Shown: positions 53,399-62,249 of the stretch, in pieces
Layout: each line of letters opens with the position of its first letter
How positions within the stretch are numbered: position 1 is the first letter of the stretch
Assembly (NCBI RefSeq): GCF_015326965.1
Contig: NZ_CP017659.1
Span: 6,895,001 to 6,959,000, forward strand
Origin: Paenibacillus sp. JZ16
GTDB taxonomy: Bacteria; Bacillota; Bacilli; Paenibacillales; Paenibacillaceae
Direction: 5' to 3'
Length of the DNA: 64,000 bases
The notes under the pieces: model-generated
Seen by the model: only the letters and a program-made list of their open reading frames with translations
What the model was told of the DNA's origin: nothing
Database searches by the model: none
Program-made: the position numbers and the translations under genes

Positions 53399-54190
53399 GT
53401 GACCGTATTATACAAGCTGGAAACGTTTGAAGGACCGCTCGATCTGCTGCTGCATTTGATTGATAAAGCGGAAATCGACATCCAGGATATTCCCGTCAGC
53501 GAGATTACCGAACAATACATGGCCTATTTGCACAACATGCAGGAGCTGGAGCTGGAAATTACGAGCGAATTTCTGGTCATGGCTGCAACGCTGCTGTCTA
53601 TAAAGAGCAAACTATTGCTTCCGAAGCCTCCGGTTATCGAAATGGACGAGTTCGATTTTTATGAAGAGGATGACATGGATCCCAGAGCAGAGCTCATTGC
53701 GAAGCTGATCGAATACCGTAAGTACAAAGGCATCGCTCGCCACCTGCATGAGAAGGAATGGGAACGCAGTCTGATGTATTCCAAGGAAGCGGAAGACCTG
53801 ACGCCTTACATGCCGGAAGTGGAAGAGAATCCGGTTCAGGGATTACATATTTCGGATTTGATCGCTGCTTTTCAAAAAGCGTTAAGCAAAGCAGTCAAAC
53901 GTACATCGTATGCCCGCATTCAGCGGGATGAAATATCGGTTAAGGACCGGATTCGTCAGGTCATGGATGCTTTGGAGGAGGTTGGGCCTGGAGGCAGAAT
54001 CCTGTTCTCCAAGCTGCTACACGAAGAGATGGTACGGCATGAAATCGTGGTAACCTTCCTGGCCATTTTGGAGCTGATGAAAATGAAGCAAATTTTGTGC
54101 TACCAAGAGAAGTTGTTTGAAGATATCGTCATGGAGTGGAGAGGGGAAGGACGCATTGATGGATTATCCGAAGCTGAAATCGATTATTGA
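53399..54190 (+). CDS. scpA: Segregation and condensation protein A
   Basis: Kleisin that bridges SMC heads for chromosome condensation. 263 residues. LETFEGPLDLLLHLIDKAEIDI at the N-terminus and LSIKSKLLLPKPP are kleisin hallmarks; the C-terminal winged helix carries EIVVTFLAILELMKMKQ. GTG 53399 with GGGAGG upstream. Confidence 0.94.
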   Translation: MTVLYKLETFEGPLDLLLHLIDKAEIDIQDIPVSEITEQYMAYLHNMQELELEITSEFLVMAATLLSIKSKLLLPKPPVIEMDEFDFYEEDDMDPRAELIAKLIEYRKYKGIARHLHEKEWERSLMYSKEAEDLTPYMPEVEENPVQGLHISDLIAAFQKALSKAVKRTSYARIQRDEISVKDRIRQVMDALEEVGPGGRILFSKLLHEEMVRHEIVVTFLAILELMKMKQILCYQEKLFEDIVMEWRGEGRIDGLSEAEIDY

Positions 54191-54764
54191 GGGGCTTCTG
54201 TTCCTGTCGGGAGAAGAGGGCTTGTCGGTTAGGCAAATTGCTGAGATCACCGAGCAGTCGGATGGCCTGGTTGGCGAAGCGCTTGAGGACATGAAGGAGG
54301 AATGGGAGCGCCATGAGCGCGGGATTCAGATCGTACAGATTGCGGGGAGTTACAAAGTCGCGACGCTGGCCGAGCATGCTCCGTATTTTGAGCGCCTGGC
54401 GTATTCTCCCTCCCGCTCCTCCTTGTCGCAAGCCGCACTCGAAACACTTTCCATCGTGGCCTACCGTCAACCGATTACGCGCGTAGAGATTGAAGACATC
54501 CGCGGCGTCAAGTCCGAACGGGCCATCCATACGCTGGTAAGCAAAGGATTGATCGAGGAAGTCGGACGCGCCGAGGCGATTGGCAGACCGATTCTGTATG
54601 GAACGACCAAGTCTTTCCTGGAATATTTCGGGCTTGCCAACATCAAGGATTTGCCGGAGCCGTCGCAATTCGAGGATAACGATAATTTAGAAGAGGAGAC
54701 TCAGCTGTTGTTCGATAAGCTTGACGGTCGTCAGCTTACGTTTGATGATGTAGAGGAAACCTAG
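54159..54764 (+). CDS. scpB: Segregation and condensation protein B
   Basis: 201 residues, two winged helices, partner of ScpA. IIEGLLFLSGEEGLSVRQIA and SQAALETLSIVAYRQPITR, IRGVKSERAIHTLV are family marks. Overlaps scpA by 32 bases; ATG 54159 follows GGGGAAGG. Confidence 0.94.
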   Translation: MDYPKLKSIIEGLLFLSGEEGLSVRQIAEITEQSDGLVGEALEDMKEEWERHERGIQIVQIAGSYKVATLAEHAPYFERLAYSPSRSSLSQAALETLSIVAYRQPITRVEIEDIRGVKSERAIHTLVSKGLIEEVGRAEAIGRPILYGTTKSFLEYFGLANIKDLPEPSQFEDNDNLEEETQLLFDKLDGRQLTFDDVEET

Positions 54765-54800
54765 CCAGTATACAATATTATAGGTTGTAGCAAAAAGTTG

Positions 54801-54838
54801 ATCCCGGGCATGGTAAAATCCATCGTCCGGGATTTTTT
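54801..54838 (+). terminator. Terminator after scpB
   Basis: ATCCCGG (54801-54807) pairs with CCGGGAT (54827-54833), loop 19 bases, then T run. Confidence 0.85.
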
Positions 54839-54881
54839 ATGCGGCTAGCGAAAATTTGAATTCAAGGACTTGGAACAATTT

Positions 54882-54912
54882 CGCATCATTTGGAGGCGCT
54901 TTTGCCATACTA
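54882..54912 (+). promoter_or_regulatory. Sigma-F/G type promoter of ytfIJ
   Basis: CATACTA at 54906-54912, exact sigma-G/F-type -10; CGCATC (54882-54887) 18 bases upstream is an acceptable -35 (GYAT core). 47 bases before ytfI. Matches forespore expression of ytfJ known in B. subtilis. Confidence 0.55.
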
Positions 54913-54958
54913 AGCCAAGCGGATTACATTTGACTAAGTTCGTGCTGGGGGTTACTTC

Positions 54959-55642
54959 GTGAGGATATGGATCTTTCTGGCGGCTGGTCTGGTCGTTCTC
55001 CTCATCGTATTGCTGATCGTTGTGCTGAGCTCCAAGGTAACGATTAAGCTGGATGTGGTTCTGAAAAAAGATGAATATAAAGTATTGGCAGAAATCAAAA
55101 TGATCTTCGGATTAATTAAGCGCAAGTATGCAGTCCCCTTTCACCTGGCGAACGGTGGGATCGAGTTTAAGAAGGAAACCGTTGGTGGAGACGGAGAACA
55201 GGGAACTGCACCCGATTCAATAGAGGAGAAGGCTTCGAGCAGAACGATCAGATTTAAGGACTACGGGCGGGCCATGCTTTCAACAAAAGGTTTCAAAAAG
55301 TGGTTGAGACAGACGATGTCGGCCGTTCATCTCATGGATGTGCGCTGGTCAACCCGGATTGCCCTGGAGCATGCAGCCGACACGGCGGTAGCGACTGGTC
55401 TGCTGCACGGCATCAAGCATACGTTACTTGGATGGATGTCGTATCGCCTGGTCATGAAAGAGCTTCCCCGAATTGATGTGGTGCCGCTCTTTAACGGTCC
55501 GCCGCAAATTTCCACAGAGCTTAACTGCATAGCGAAAATCTCTTGCGGAAAAGCTATGTATGCTGGACTGGTACTTATAGTTCGCGTGTTAAAGGTGAAA
55601 GGAGGAATTAGATCATGGCAGAACACCCTATTCAAGGCTTGA
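54959..55642 (+). CDS. ytfI: DUF2953 protein (YtfI)
   Basis: 227 residues. One N-terminal membrane segment (IWIFLAAGLVVLLIVLLIVVL), then a soluble domain of DUF2953 type. Function unknown; forms a pair with ytfJ. GTG 54959 with GGGGG upstream. The 3' end overlaps ytfJ by 28 bases. Confidence 0.85.
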   Translation: MRIWIFLAAGLVVLLIVLLIVVLSSKVTIKLDVVLKKDEYKVLAEIKMIFGLIKRKYAVPFHLANGGIEFKKETVGGDGEQGTAPDSIEEKASSRTIRFKDYGRAMLSTKGFKKWLRQTMSAVHLMDVRWSTRIALEHAADTAVATGLLHGIKHTLLGWMSYRLVMKELPRIDVVPLFNGPPQISTELNCIAKISCGKAMYAGLVLIVRVLKVKGGIRSWQNTLFKA

Positions 55643-56067
55643 TGCAAACGGCTATGGAAAACATCAAGGGAATGGTGGACGTTAATACGATTGTGGGCGA
55701 TCCGGTGAATACGCCGGACGGCAGCGTTATCTTGCCAATCAGTAAAGTGGCGTTTGGTTTCGCGGCCGGCGGTAGCGACTACAACGTTGAGGCGGGAGGC
55801 ACACACGCATCCACCACCACTAACGGGACGCACAACGATCATAGTGCCCTTCCTTTTGGCGGCGGCAGCGGCGGTGGCGTGTCCATTCGGCCGATTGCTT
55901 TCCTGGTCGTGGGTAAAGAAGGCGTGCACATCGTGCCGCTGGACAATCAAACCCATCTGTTTGAACGGATTATTGATGCAACCCCGTATTTACTCGATCA
56001 AATCCAGTCGATGTTTCAATCAGGAAGCAATGCCGCGAACAGCACCACGCCTCCGCCTGCGTACTGA
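55615..56067 (+). CDS. ytfJ: Spore germination protein GerW/YtfJ
   Basis: 150 residues. ISKVAFGFAAGGSDY, FGGGSGGGVSIRPIAFLVV and VHIVPLDNQTHLFERIIDATP are the GerW/YtfJ family pattern. Forespore protein needed for efficient germination in B. subtilis. AAAGGAGG lies inside ytfI before ATG 55615. Confidence 0.92.
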   Translation: MAEHPIQGLMQTAMENIKGMVDVNTIVGDPVNTPDGSVILPISKVAFGFAAGGSDYNVEAGGTHASTTTNGTHNDHSALPFGGGSGGGVSIRPIAFLVVGKEGVHIVPLDNQTHLFERIIDATPYLLDQIQSMFQSGSNAANSTTPPPAY

Positions 56068-56078
56068 TTGGAGCAAGC

Positions 56079-56111
56079 AAATCCCTTTCGTTCATAACGG
56101 AAGGGATTTTT
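56079..56111 (+). terminator. Terminator after ytfJ
   Basis: AAATCCCTT (56079-56087) with AAGGGATTT (56101-56109), inner CG pair, then T run. Confidence 0.85.
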
Positions 56112-56236
56112 GCTGTAAAGAGAAGCGGTTATATGAGCATTCAGCGAAGCTGAACTCTTGGATAATTATGAAATGGACATACCTTTAGCGCGGACGACAT
56201 ATACTTGTACAAGATTTCTGAACACCGGAGGATAAA

Positions 56237-57418
56237 ATGATGAAAATGAAATGGACGAACTGCAAGTCTTTGTTATCCATGTTGATTGCCATAAGCTGCT
56301 TGCTGGTAACGGTTGTTCCCGTGCATGCAGATCATGAGAATGGCCCCGCCAACCATGCGCAGGCAGCTGCACTGATTGATGTCACTTCCGGTAGAATGCT
56401 CTACAGCAAAAACGGGGACGAGCGTTTAAGAATCGCAAGCCTGACCAAGATCATGACAGCCATTGTGGCGATTGAACACGGCAAGCTGGACGATCGCGTC
56501 AAGGTCTCCAAGAATGCTTTTGCCAAAGAGGGCTCCTCTCTCTTCCTGAAGCTAGGTGAGGAGATGACGCTTGAGAATCTGCTGTACGGCTTAATGCTGC
56601 GATCAGGCAACGACGCCGCGACGGCCATCGCCGAGCATGTCGGGGGTACGGAAGAAGGCTTTGTGCTGCTGATGAACGAGAAGGCGGCCGGACTCGGTTT
56701 GACGAACTCGCATTTTATGAATCCTCATGGTTTGGATCATGATGATCATTATTCTTCCGCTAATGACGTTGCCAAACTGACGGCTTATGCCCTCAAGAAT
56801 CCTGTCTTTAGCGAGATTGTCAAAACGCCGACCAAGAAAGCACCCAATCCGAATGAAGCGTGGGACTACAAATGGGATAACAAAAACAAGATGCTTCGTT
56901 TCTACGAGGGGGCGGACGGCGTCAAAACCGGTTACACCAAAAAAGCATTCCGCTGCCTGGTAAGCTCCGCTACCCGAAACGGTCAGCAGATTGCGGCGGT
57001 TACGCTGAATGACGGCAACGATTGGAATGATCATTCCAAGATGCTGGATTACGGATTCAACCATTTTCCACTGAAAAAGGTTACGGAGAAAGGGCAGAAG
57101 ATCCAGGGCTATCCACTGGTCACGGGGAGTTCCTTTACGTATGCGTTTGCGCATGATGAGGAAGCGCGCCTGGTGAAGAGGCTGGTCCTGCATAAAACGA
57201 GCACGCCCGACCTGTCTTTCGGGCTTCGGGGTCATATTGAACTGCTGCTCGATAATGTCAGCATCGGCAAAGTTCCGGTCTATGCGGAAGGAAGCAAGCT
57301 ACCTGAAGTCCCTGAGGTTTTGCAGAAGTCCAGAAGCACATCCGGACCCATCGGTTCGTTGTCGCTGTGGCAGTCTGCAGGAGAAGTGCTAAGGCATCTG
57401 TTTAGGGCCAAATCATAA
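56237..57418 (+). CDS. dacB: Sporulation D-alanyl-D-alanine carboxypeptidase DacB
   Basis: Mother-cell PBP5* that trims cortex peptides. 393 residues. Signal peptide (LLSMLIAISCLLVTVVPVHA), SxxK Ser68 in IASLTKIM, SGN in LRSGNDAATA, KTG in GVKTGYTKK, C-terminal beta domain. GGAGG 56227-56231; ATG 56237 or 56240. Followed by spmA and spmB as in the B. subtilis dacB-spmAB operon. Confidence 0.93.
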   Translation: MMKMKWTNCKSLLSMLIAISCLLVTVVPVHADHENGPANHAQAAALIDVTSGRMLYSKNGDERLRIASLTKIMTAIVAIEHGKLDDRVKVSKNAFAKEGSSLFLKLGEEMTLENLLYGLMLRSGNDAATAIAEHVGGTEEGFVLLMNEKAAGLGLTNSHFMNPHGLDHDDHYSSANDVAKLTAYALKNPVFSEIVKTPTKKAPNPNEAWDYKWDNKNKMLRFYEGADGVKTGYTKKAFRCLVSSATRNGQQIAAVTLNDGNDWNDHSKMLDYGFNHFPLKKVTEKGQKIQGYPLVTGSSFTYAFAHDEEARLVKRLVLHKTSTPDLSFGLRGHIELLLDNVSIGKVPVYAEGSKLPEVPEVLQKSRSTSGPIGSLSLWQSAGEVLRHLFRAKS

Positions 57419-57481
57419 CTAGCCTTCGCTAAAGAGATCGTGTATTCTCACGCGAGCGAGGCAGCAAACGGGGGCGAAGAG

Positions 57482-58114
57482 ATGATCAATTTGATTTGGA
57501 TGGGGATGATACTGATCGGCTTTATCTTTGCGGCAGTTAACGGGAACATCGAAAGTGTTACAAAAGCCGCATTTGACGGAGCCCAGACGGGAGTAACCGT
57601 CTCCTTCGGTCTCATCAGCATACTGGTATTCTGGCTAGGCATGATGCGCCTGGCAGAGGACGCGGGCCTGCTGAAGAAGGTTGCCAAGCTGCTGGGCCCG
57701 GTTGTCCGCTTCCTGTTCCCGGATGTACCGAAGAATCATCCCGCTATGGGGTATATATTGTCCAACATGAGCGCCAATTTGTTCGGTCTGGGGAATGCGG
57801 CGACTCCGATGGGGATTAAGGCGATGCAGGAGCTTCAGAAGTTAAACCCGGATAAGGAAACAGCGTCTCCGGCGATGTGTACCCTGCTGGCATTAAATAC
57901 GGCCAGCATTACGCTCATACCGACAACGCTAATCGCGATCAGGCTGAATTATGAGTCCGCTAATCCTTCGGAAATCGTTGGGACCACGCTTTTGGCCACA
58001 GCGATTGCGACGGCGGCCGCCATTATGGCTGACCGATGGTATCGAAGAAGGACGATACGCCGCCAGAAGCCGCCGGGAATCGGTACAAGCCTGAACCCGG
58101 ATGTGAAGGGGTGA
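57482..58114 (+). CDS. spmA: Spore maturation protein A
   Basis: 210 residues, membrane protein with about five segments and the nucleoside-recognition Gate fold; FGLGNAATPMGIKAMQELQ and TLLALNTASITLIPTT are hallmarks. SpmA with SpmB helps core dehydration. ATG 57482; an upstream frame from 57440 is open but lacks a clear site. Confidence 0.92.
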   Translation: MINLIWMGMILIGFIFAAVNGNIESVTKAAFDGAQTGVTVSFGLISILVFWLGMMRLAEDAGLLKKVAKLLGPVVRFLFPDVPKNHPAMGYILSNMSANLFGLGNAATPMGIKAMQELQKLNPDKETASPAMCTLLALNTASITLIPTTLIAIRLNYESANPSEIVGTTLLATAIATAAAIMADRWYRRRTIRRQKPPGIGTSLNPDVKG

Positions 58115-58120
58115 TGATTC

Positions 58121-58654
58121 TTGCTGTCATGGATTAATCTCGTTTCCGCCTGGTCTATTCCCATTATTATCGCATTCATTCCACTTTATGCTTATACCCG
58201 CAAAGTGCCCGTATATGAATCGTTTGTGGATGGAGCCAAGGACGGCTTCTCCACGGCGATTGGGATCATCCCGCACTTGGTGGGCATGATGGTCGCCATT
58301 AGCGTGTTCCGGTCTTCCGGCGCGCTGGAGTTTTTTGTGGGCTGGACGGGCCCCTTTCTGCAATCGCTGGGCGTGCCGAGCGAGATTTTGCCTTTGGGAA
58401 TTCTCAGGCCGCTGACGGGTACAGGCTCTCTCGCTTACACAACGGAACTGATCCGGGCATACGGTCCGGATTCCATGATTGGCCGAATTGCTTCGACCAT
58501 ACAGGGAAGCACGGACACGACTTTGTACGTACTGACCGTCTACTTTGGCGCCGTCGGAATCCGCAATGGCCGGTATGCGCTGAAGGTGGGGCTGTTCTCT
58601 GATGTGGTCGGTTTTATTGCCGCGATCGCCGTCTGCCTGCTGGTGTTCGGTTAA
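58121..58654 (+). CDS. spmB: Spore maturation protein B
   Basis: 177 residues, membrane protein of the same Gate fold; PLGILRPLTGTGSLAYTTEL, GRIASTIQGSTDTTLYVLTVYFGAVGI. TTG 58121 follows AAGGGGTGATG. Six bases after the spmA stop. Confidence 0.92.
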   Translation: MLSWINLVSAWSIPIIIAFIPLYAYTRKVPVYESFVDGAKDGFSTAIGIIPHLVGMMVAISVFRSSGALEFFVGWTGPFLQSLGVPSEILPLGILRPLTGTGSLAYTTELIRAYGPDSMIGRIASTIQGSTDTTLYVLTVYFGAVGIRNGRYALKVGLFSDVVGFIAAIAVCLLVFG

Positions 58655-58780
58655 TTGAGATCATTCGGACGGTCTGAGTAAGACGGAGCGTTTTTTCTAT
58701 GTAACGGGACGTGTGCCCATACCCTCGATTCCCTCGCGTCATATACTGCTGCAATTACAAATTGTAGTAGGGGTGATGAA

Positions 58781-59119
58781 ATGGAAATCGAGGGTTTTGT
58801 TATTCATCATACCGTATGCGAGCGGGAACCGCGGAACTGGGATTTTAAAATTCATCCGGACGGCTCGGTTTCTTCTTCATCCGTGCTGGTTCACCCGGGC
58901 CAGATTCATATCTGTCTGGAGGGCGACTTTAATATCGGCTACGAGTCCATGTCGCTGGACCAGAAAACACAGCTGTTTACCGCCAGCAAAATCATTTTGG
59001 AGCTATCCAGACTCCATGATATTTCCCCGTTATACTTGTTTCCTCACTCCGACTCCTGCCCTGGAGCACATTTTCCATGGAACGCGCTTGTGATTTATCC
59101 TGTCGATGGTTATCATTAG
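58781..59119 (+). CDS. Miniature amidase_2/PGRP-like domain protein
   Basis: 112 residues. MEIEGFVIHHTVCE resembles the first zinc ligand of amidase_2 domains, and FPHSDSCPGAHFPW resembles the second half (His and Cys ligands). Total is shorter than the usual 140-150 residues and no signal peptide is present, so it may act in the cytoplasm or mother cell, or be inactive. Lies between spmB and rluB. GGGGTGATG before ATG 58781. Confidence 0.75.
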   Translation: MEIEGFVIHHTVCEREPRNWDFKIHPDGSVSSSSVLVHPGQIHICLEGDFNIGYESMSLDQKTQLFTASKIILELSRLHDISPLYLFPHSDSCPGAHFPWNALVIYPVDGYH

Positions 59120-59140
59120 GAATGAGGTGACCTAACGAAC

Positions 59141-59896
59141 ATGGAGAGATTACAGAAAATTATGGCACAGGCCGGAGTCGCTTCCCGCCGCAAGTGCGAG
59201 GAATTGATTCTTGAAGGCAAGGTGCAGGTAAACGGAGAGACCGTTACCGAACTCGGCACGAAGGCCGATCCAGCTCAGGATATCATTACGGTTTCAGGCA
59301 AACCGATTAAGAATGAGAAAAAGGTATACATTATGCTGAACAAGCCGAAGGGAGTTATTACAAGCGCTTCTGATCCCGAAGGCCGAAAAATTGTATCGGA
59401 TTATCTCAAGGGCATCAAAGAGCGGGTATATCCGATTGGACGTTTGGACTACGATACGGAAGGACTCCTGCTGCTGACCAATGACGGCGAGTTTGCCAAT
59501 CTGCTCAGCCACCCTAAATATCATGTGCCCAAAACATACTTGGCTACCGTGAAAGGGGTGCCCCATGGCACCGAGCTGGACAAGCTTCGCCAAGGGATCA
59601 TGCTGGAGGACGGAATGACGTCTCCTGCCGAAGTGGAATATAAGGATGTGGACCCGGATAATAAACAATCCGTCATATCGATTACCATCCATGAAGGCCG
59701 CAACCGTCAAGTGAGAAGAATGTTCGAAGCGATTTCCCATCCGGTAACGCGTTTGAAGCGGATATCTTATGGGGATCTGCTGCTGCAAAATTTAAAACGA
59801 GGTTTGTACCGCCATTTGACAGCGGATGAAATCAACCAGCTTTTGCAGATGGCGAAAGCCGCTAAGCCGGGCGGGAAACCGAAGAGAAAACGTTAA
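59141..59896 (+). CDS. rluB: Ribosomal large-subunit pseudouridine synthase B
   Basis: 251 residues. S4 domain (ERLQKIMAQAGVASRRKCEELI), catalytic Asp103 in PIGRLDYDTEGLLLLTNDG, and HEGRNRQVRRMFEA. Modifies 23S rRNA. GAGGTGA before ATG 59141. Confidence 0.94.
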   Translation: MERLQKIMAQAGVASRRKCEELILEGKVQVNGETVTELGTKADPAQDIITVSGKPIKNEKKVYIMLNKPKGVITSASDPEGRKIVSDYLKGIKERVYPIGRLDYDTEGLLLLTNDGEFANLLSHPKYHVPKTYLATVKGVPHGTELDKLRQGIMLEDGMTSPAEVEYKDVDPDNKQSVISITIHEGRNRQVRRMFEAISHPVTRLKRISYGDLLLQNLKRGLYRHLTADEINQLLQMAKAAKPGGKPKRKR

Positions 59897-59947
59897 ACCC
59901 GACACATAATATTCAAAATGGCGAGCGGCGTTTATGACAAATTTCGT

Positions 59948-59970
59948 TATAATTGTTCATAGGATGTTCA
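59948..59970 (+). promoter_or_regulatory. Promoter region of res operon with direct repeat
   Basis: TATAAT at 59948-59953, without a good -35. Two TGTTCA copies at 59954-59959 and 59965-59970, 11 bases apart (one helical turn), reading TGAACA on the other strand, similar to ResD-type half sites. Candidate autoregulation by ResD. Confidence 0.4.
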
Positions 59971-60021
59971 CACCCGTAGTAAACGATATGATGAATGTCA
60001 TAGAAAGGAAGCTGCTGCTTT

Positions 60022-60549
60022 ATGGGCAAATCAAAGAAAAGCGTACAGATTGTGATTCTGCTTGCCATAATCCTGGTCGGAGTTTACGCCGTTGCAACCG
60101 TGGTATTCGGTTCTGATGAGGTTCCCAAAGTGGGTCAAGAGGCAGCGGACTTTGAACTTCTAGGCATGGATGGCAGCGTACATACCATGAGCGAATACGA
60201 AGGCAAGGCCAGGGTGATTAATTTCTGGGGCACCTACTGTCCGCCATGCGTGCGGGAAATGCCGGCTCTTCAAGCCCAGTGGGAGAAATGGAGCAGTCAA
60301 GGCGTTGAGATCATCGGAATTAATGTGGGCGAGAACAAAATGACCGTTGAGAATTTTGTTGCTCAAACCGGCGTGAAGTTCCCTATACTGATGGATCCTA
60401 AACGGGATGCTGTTGCCAGCTTCGGGGTTGGGCCGATGCCGACCACCTTTTTTGTTACGGCCTCTGGCAAAATTGATCATATTCGTATAGGCGAACTGGA
60501 TTTGAACACCCTTGACAAACAAATTGAACAGTTGGTGAATGCGAAATGA
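60022..60549 (+). CDS. resA: Thiol-disulfide oxidoreductase ResA
   Basis: Keeps apocytochrome c cysteines reduced. 175 residues. N-terminal membrane anchor (QIVILLAIILVGVYAVATVVF), thioredoxin fold with Cys73-Pro-Pro-Cys76 in WGTYCPPCVRE. Followed by resB with a 4-base overlap. Confidence 0.95.
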   Translation: MGKSKKSVQIVILLAIILVGVYAVATVVFGSDEVPKVGQEAADFELLGMDGSVHTMSEYEGKARVINFWGTYCPPCVREMPALQAQWEKWSSQGVEIIGINVGENKMTVENFVAQTGVKFPILMDPKRDAVASFGVGPMPTTFFVTASGKIDHIRIGELDLNTLDKQIEQLVNAK

Positions 60550-62249
60550 GTCAAGGTTCCAAGCCTTTGATCCAGAATACGAAGTGTGATTGCGGACACC
60601 AGAATCCAACGGGGACGGTCCTCTGCGAGGCATGCGGCAAGCCACTGACCGAGGAAGCAGAGGCCCAGCCGATTCTGGAAATGCGGTATGACGGCGTTGC
60701 TCGTCGATCACAGAAAGAAAATCCCGGTATTATCGATCGGGTATGGAATTTCTTTTCTTCGGTAAAAGTAGCAATATATCTGATATTGCTTACCCTGATT
60801 GGTTCCTCGTTAGGGACCATCTTTCCGCAGGAAAGCACATTCCTTAATATTGACCCCTCGGTCTATTACAAAGAGGAGTACGGGCAGCTGGGGCATATTT
60901 ATTACTTGCTCGGGCTGTCCCATACATACACGTCATGGTGGTTCGTGCTGCTGCTTGTCATGATCGGCGCATCGCTTGTCATTTGCAGTCTGGACCGGGT
61001 CCTTCCACTATACAAAGCGCTCAGCAGACAGCGGATTCCGAAGCATATGTCCTTCCTTACCCGCCAAAAGGTGATATACCAAGGACAAGTCGAAGAGGAC
61101 GGTGCCGACTGGGTTGAACGGGTGAAACCGATCATTAAGAAGAAGGGCTACCGCGTGCGAACGGATGGCGGAACCCTACTGGCGGAGAAGCAGCGGTTCA
61201 GCCGCTGGGGCCCCTATGTTCTTCATATCGGCCTGATTATTTTCCTGCTTGCCGTTCTTGGACGGAATCTTCCTGGTCTGCATATGGACGAGCACATGGC
61301 CTTCCCTCAAGATGAGCCTGTGCACATCAAGAATACCAGTTATTATTTATTGAACGATGGCTTTAAGGTGGAGTTCTATACCGAGGACGATATGCCGGAG
61401 GAATTTAAAGGCAAGAATAAAGTACTGCCGAAGGAGTTCCAAACGCAGGCGATTCTGTATATGTGCGAGGCCAATTGTGACGATCTCGGCAAAAAGCCCG
61501 AGCTCGTGGAAGTGACGCGTCATAACATCGAGGTAAATCATCCACTCAATTACAAAGGGTTAAAAGCTTATCAATTCGATTATGATCTGACCCCGATTCT
61601 CCGTTCGGTTTCGCCGGTGCTGGTTGACAGTAAGAGCGGGAAGGAATACGGAAAAATCACATTGTCGATCGACGATCCTCAAAGAGAGTATCAGGCGGGA
61701 GAATATACGTTAACGCTTACACAATCCTTTACCGATTTTGGACTTGGCGATAACGGCAAACCGGTAAATCTGTCACCTAACCCGAATGCGCCTGCATTCT
61801 TATTTCTGATTAAGGGACCTGAGCTGCCGAAGGAAGGCATTCAATATTTCTACTTCCCGAAGCAGATCGATAAGGAACGCTTTAACCAGGAAGCGATCAA
61901 TGCACAGCTGGCGGGTGGGGAAGCGCTCGTACAACTGGATGTTCTCAGCATGGACGATGTGGACTTTTCGGAATCTACGACTTATCTGAATATTCGTGTG
62001 GATAAAGCCATGCCGTTCATTTGGATTGGTTGTTTTATCGGTATGGTCGGCCTGGTCATGGGCTTTTATTTCACCCATCGCCGGATCTGGCTGCGTATTG
62101 ATAACGGAACGCTGACACTTGGCGCACATACGAACAAGAACTGGTTTGGGCTGCGCAAGGAGGTCTCCGCGATCCTCAAGCAAATGAATATCGAAGTCGA
62201 TGAAAAGTCATTGGAGAATAACAGGGGGACTAAGGATGAATCTAATTGA
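60546..62249 (+). CDS. resB: Cytochrome c biogenesis protein ResB
   Basis: 567 residues, membrane protein (three to four segments) with a large outer domain; partner of ResC in heme delivery and ligation. N-terminal zinc-ribbon-like CDCGHQNPTGTVLCEACG precedes the first segment (VKVAIYLILLTLIGSSLGTIF). Starts in the resA stop and overlaps resC by 14 bases. Confidence 0.94.
   Translation: MSQGSKPLIQNTKCDCGHQNPTGTVLCEACGKPLTEEAEAQPILEMRYDGVARRSQKENPGIIDRVWNFFSSVKVAIYLILLTLIGSSLGTIFPQESTFLNIDPSVYYKEEYGQLGHIYYLLGLSHTYTSWWFVLLLVMIGASLVICSLDRVLPLYKALSRQRIPKHMSFLTRQKVIYQGQVEEDGADWVERVKPIIKKKGYRVRTDGGTLLAEKQRFSRWGPYVLHIGLIIFLLAVLGRNLPGLHMDEHMAFPQDEPVHIKNTSYYLLNDGFKVEFYTEDDMPEEFKGKNKVLPKEFQTQAILYMCEANCDDLGKKPELVEVTRHNIEVNHPLNYKGLKAYQFDYDLTPILRSVSPVLVDSKSGKEYGKITLSIDDPQREYQAGEYTLTLTQSFTDFGLGDNGKPVNLSPNPNAPAFLFLIKGPELPKEGIQYFYFPKQIDKERFNQEAINAQLAGGEALVQLDVLSMDDVDFSESTTYLNIRVDKAMPFIWIGCFIGMVGLVMGFYFTHRRIWLRIDNGTLTLGAHTNKNWFGLRKEVSAILKQMNIEVDEKSLENNRGTKDESN

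Noticed and set aside
59934..60116. 60-codon frame before and into resA
   Set aside because: Out of frame with ResA and no ribosome site.
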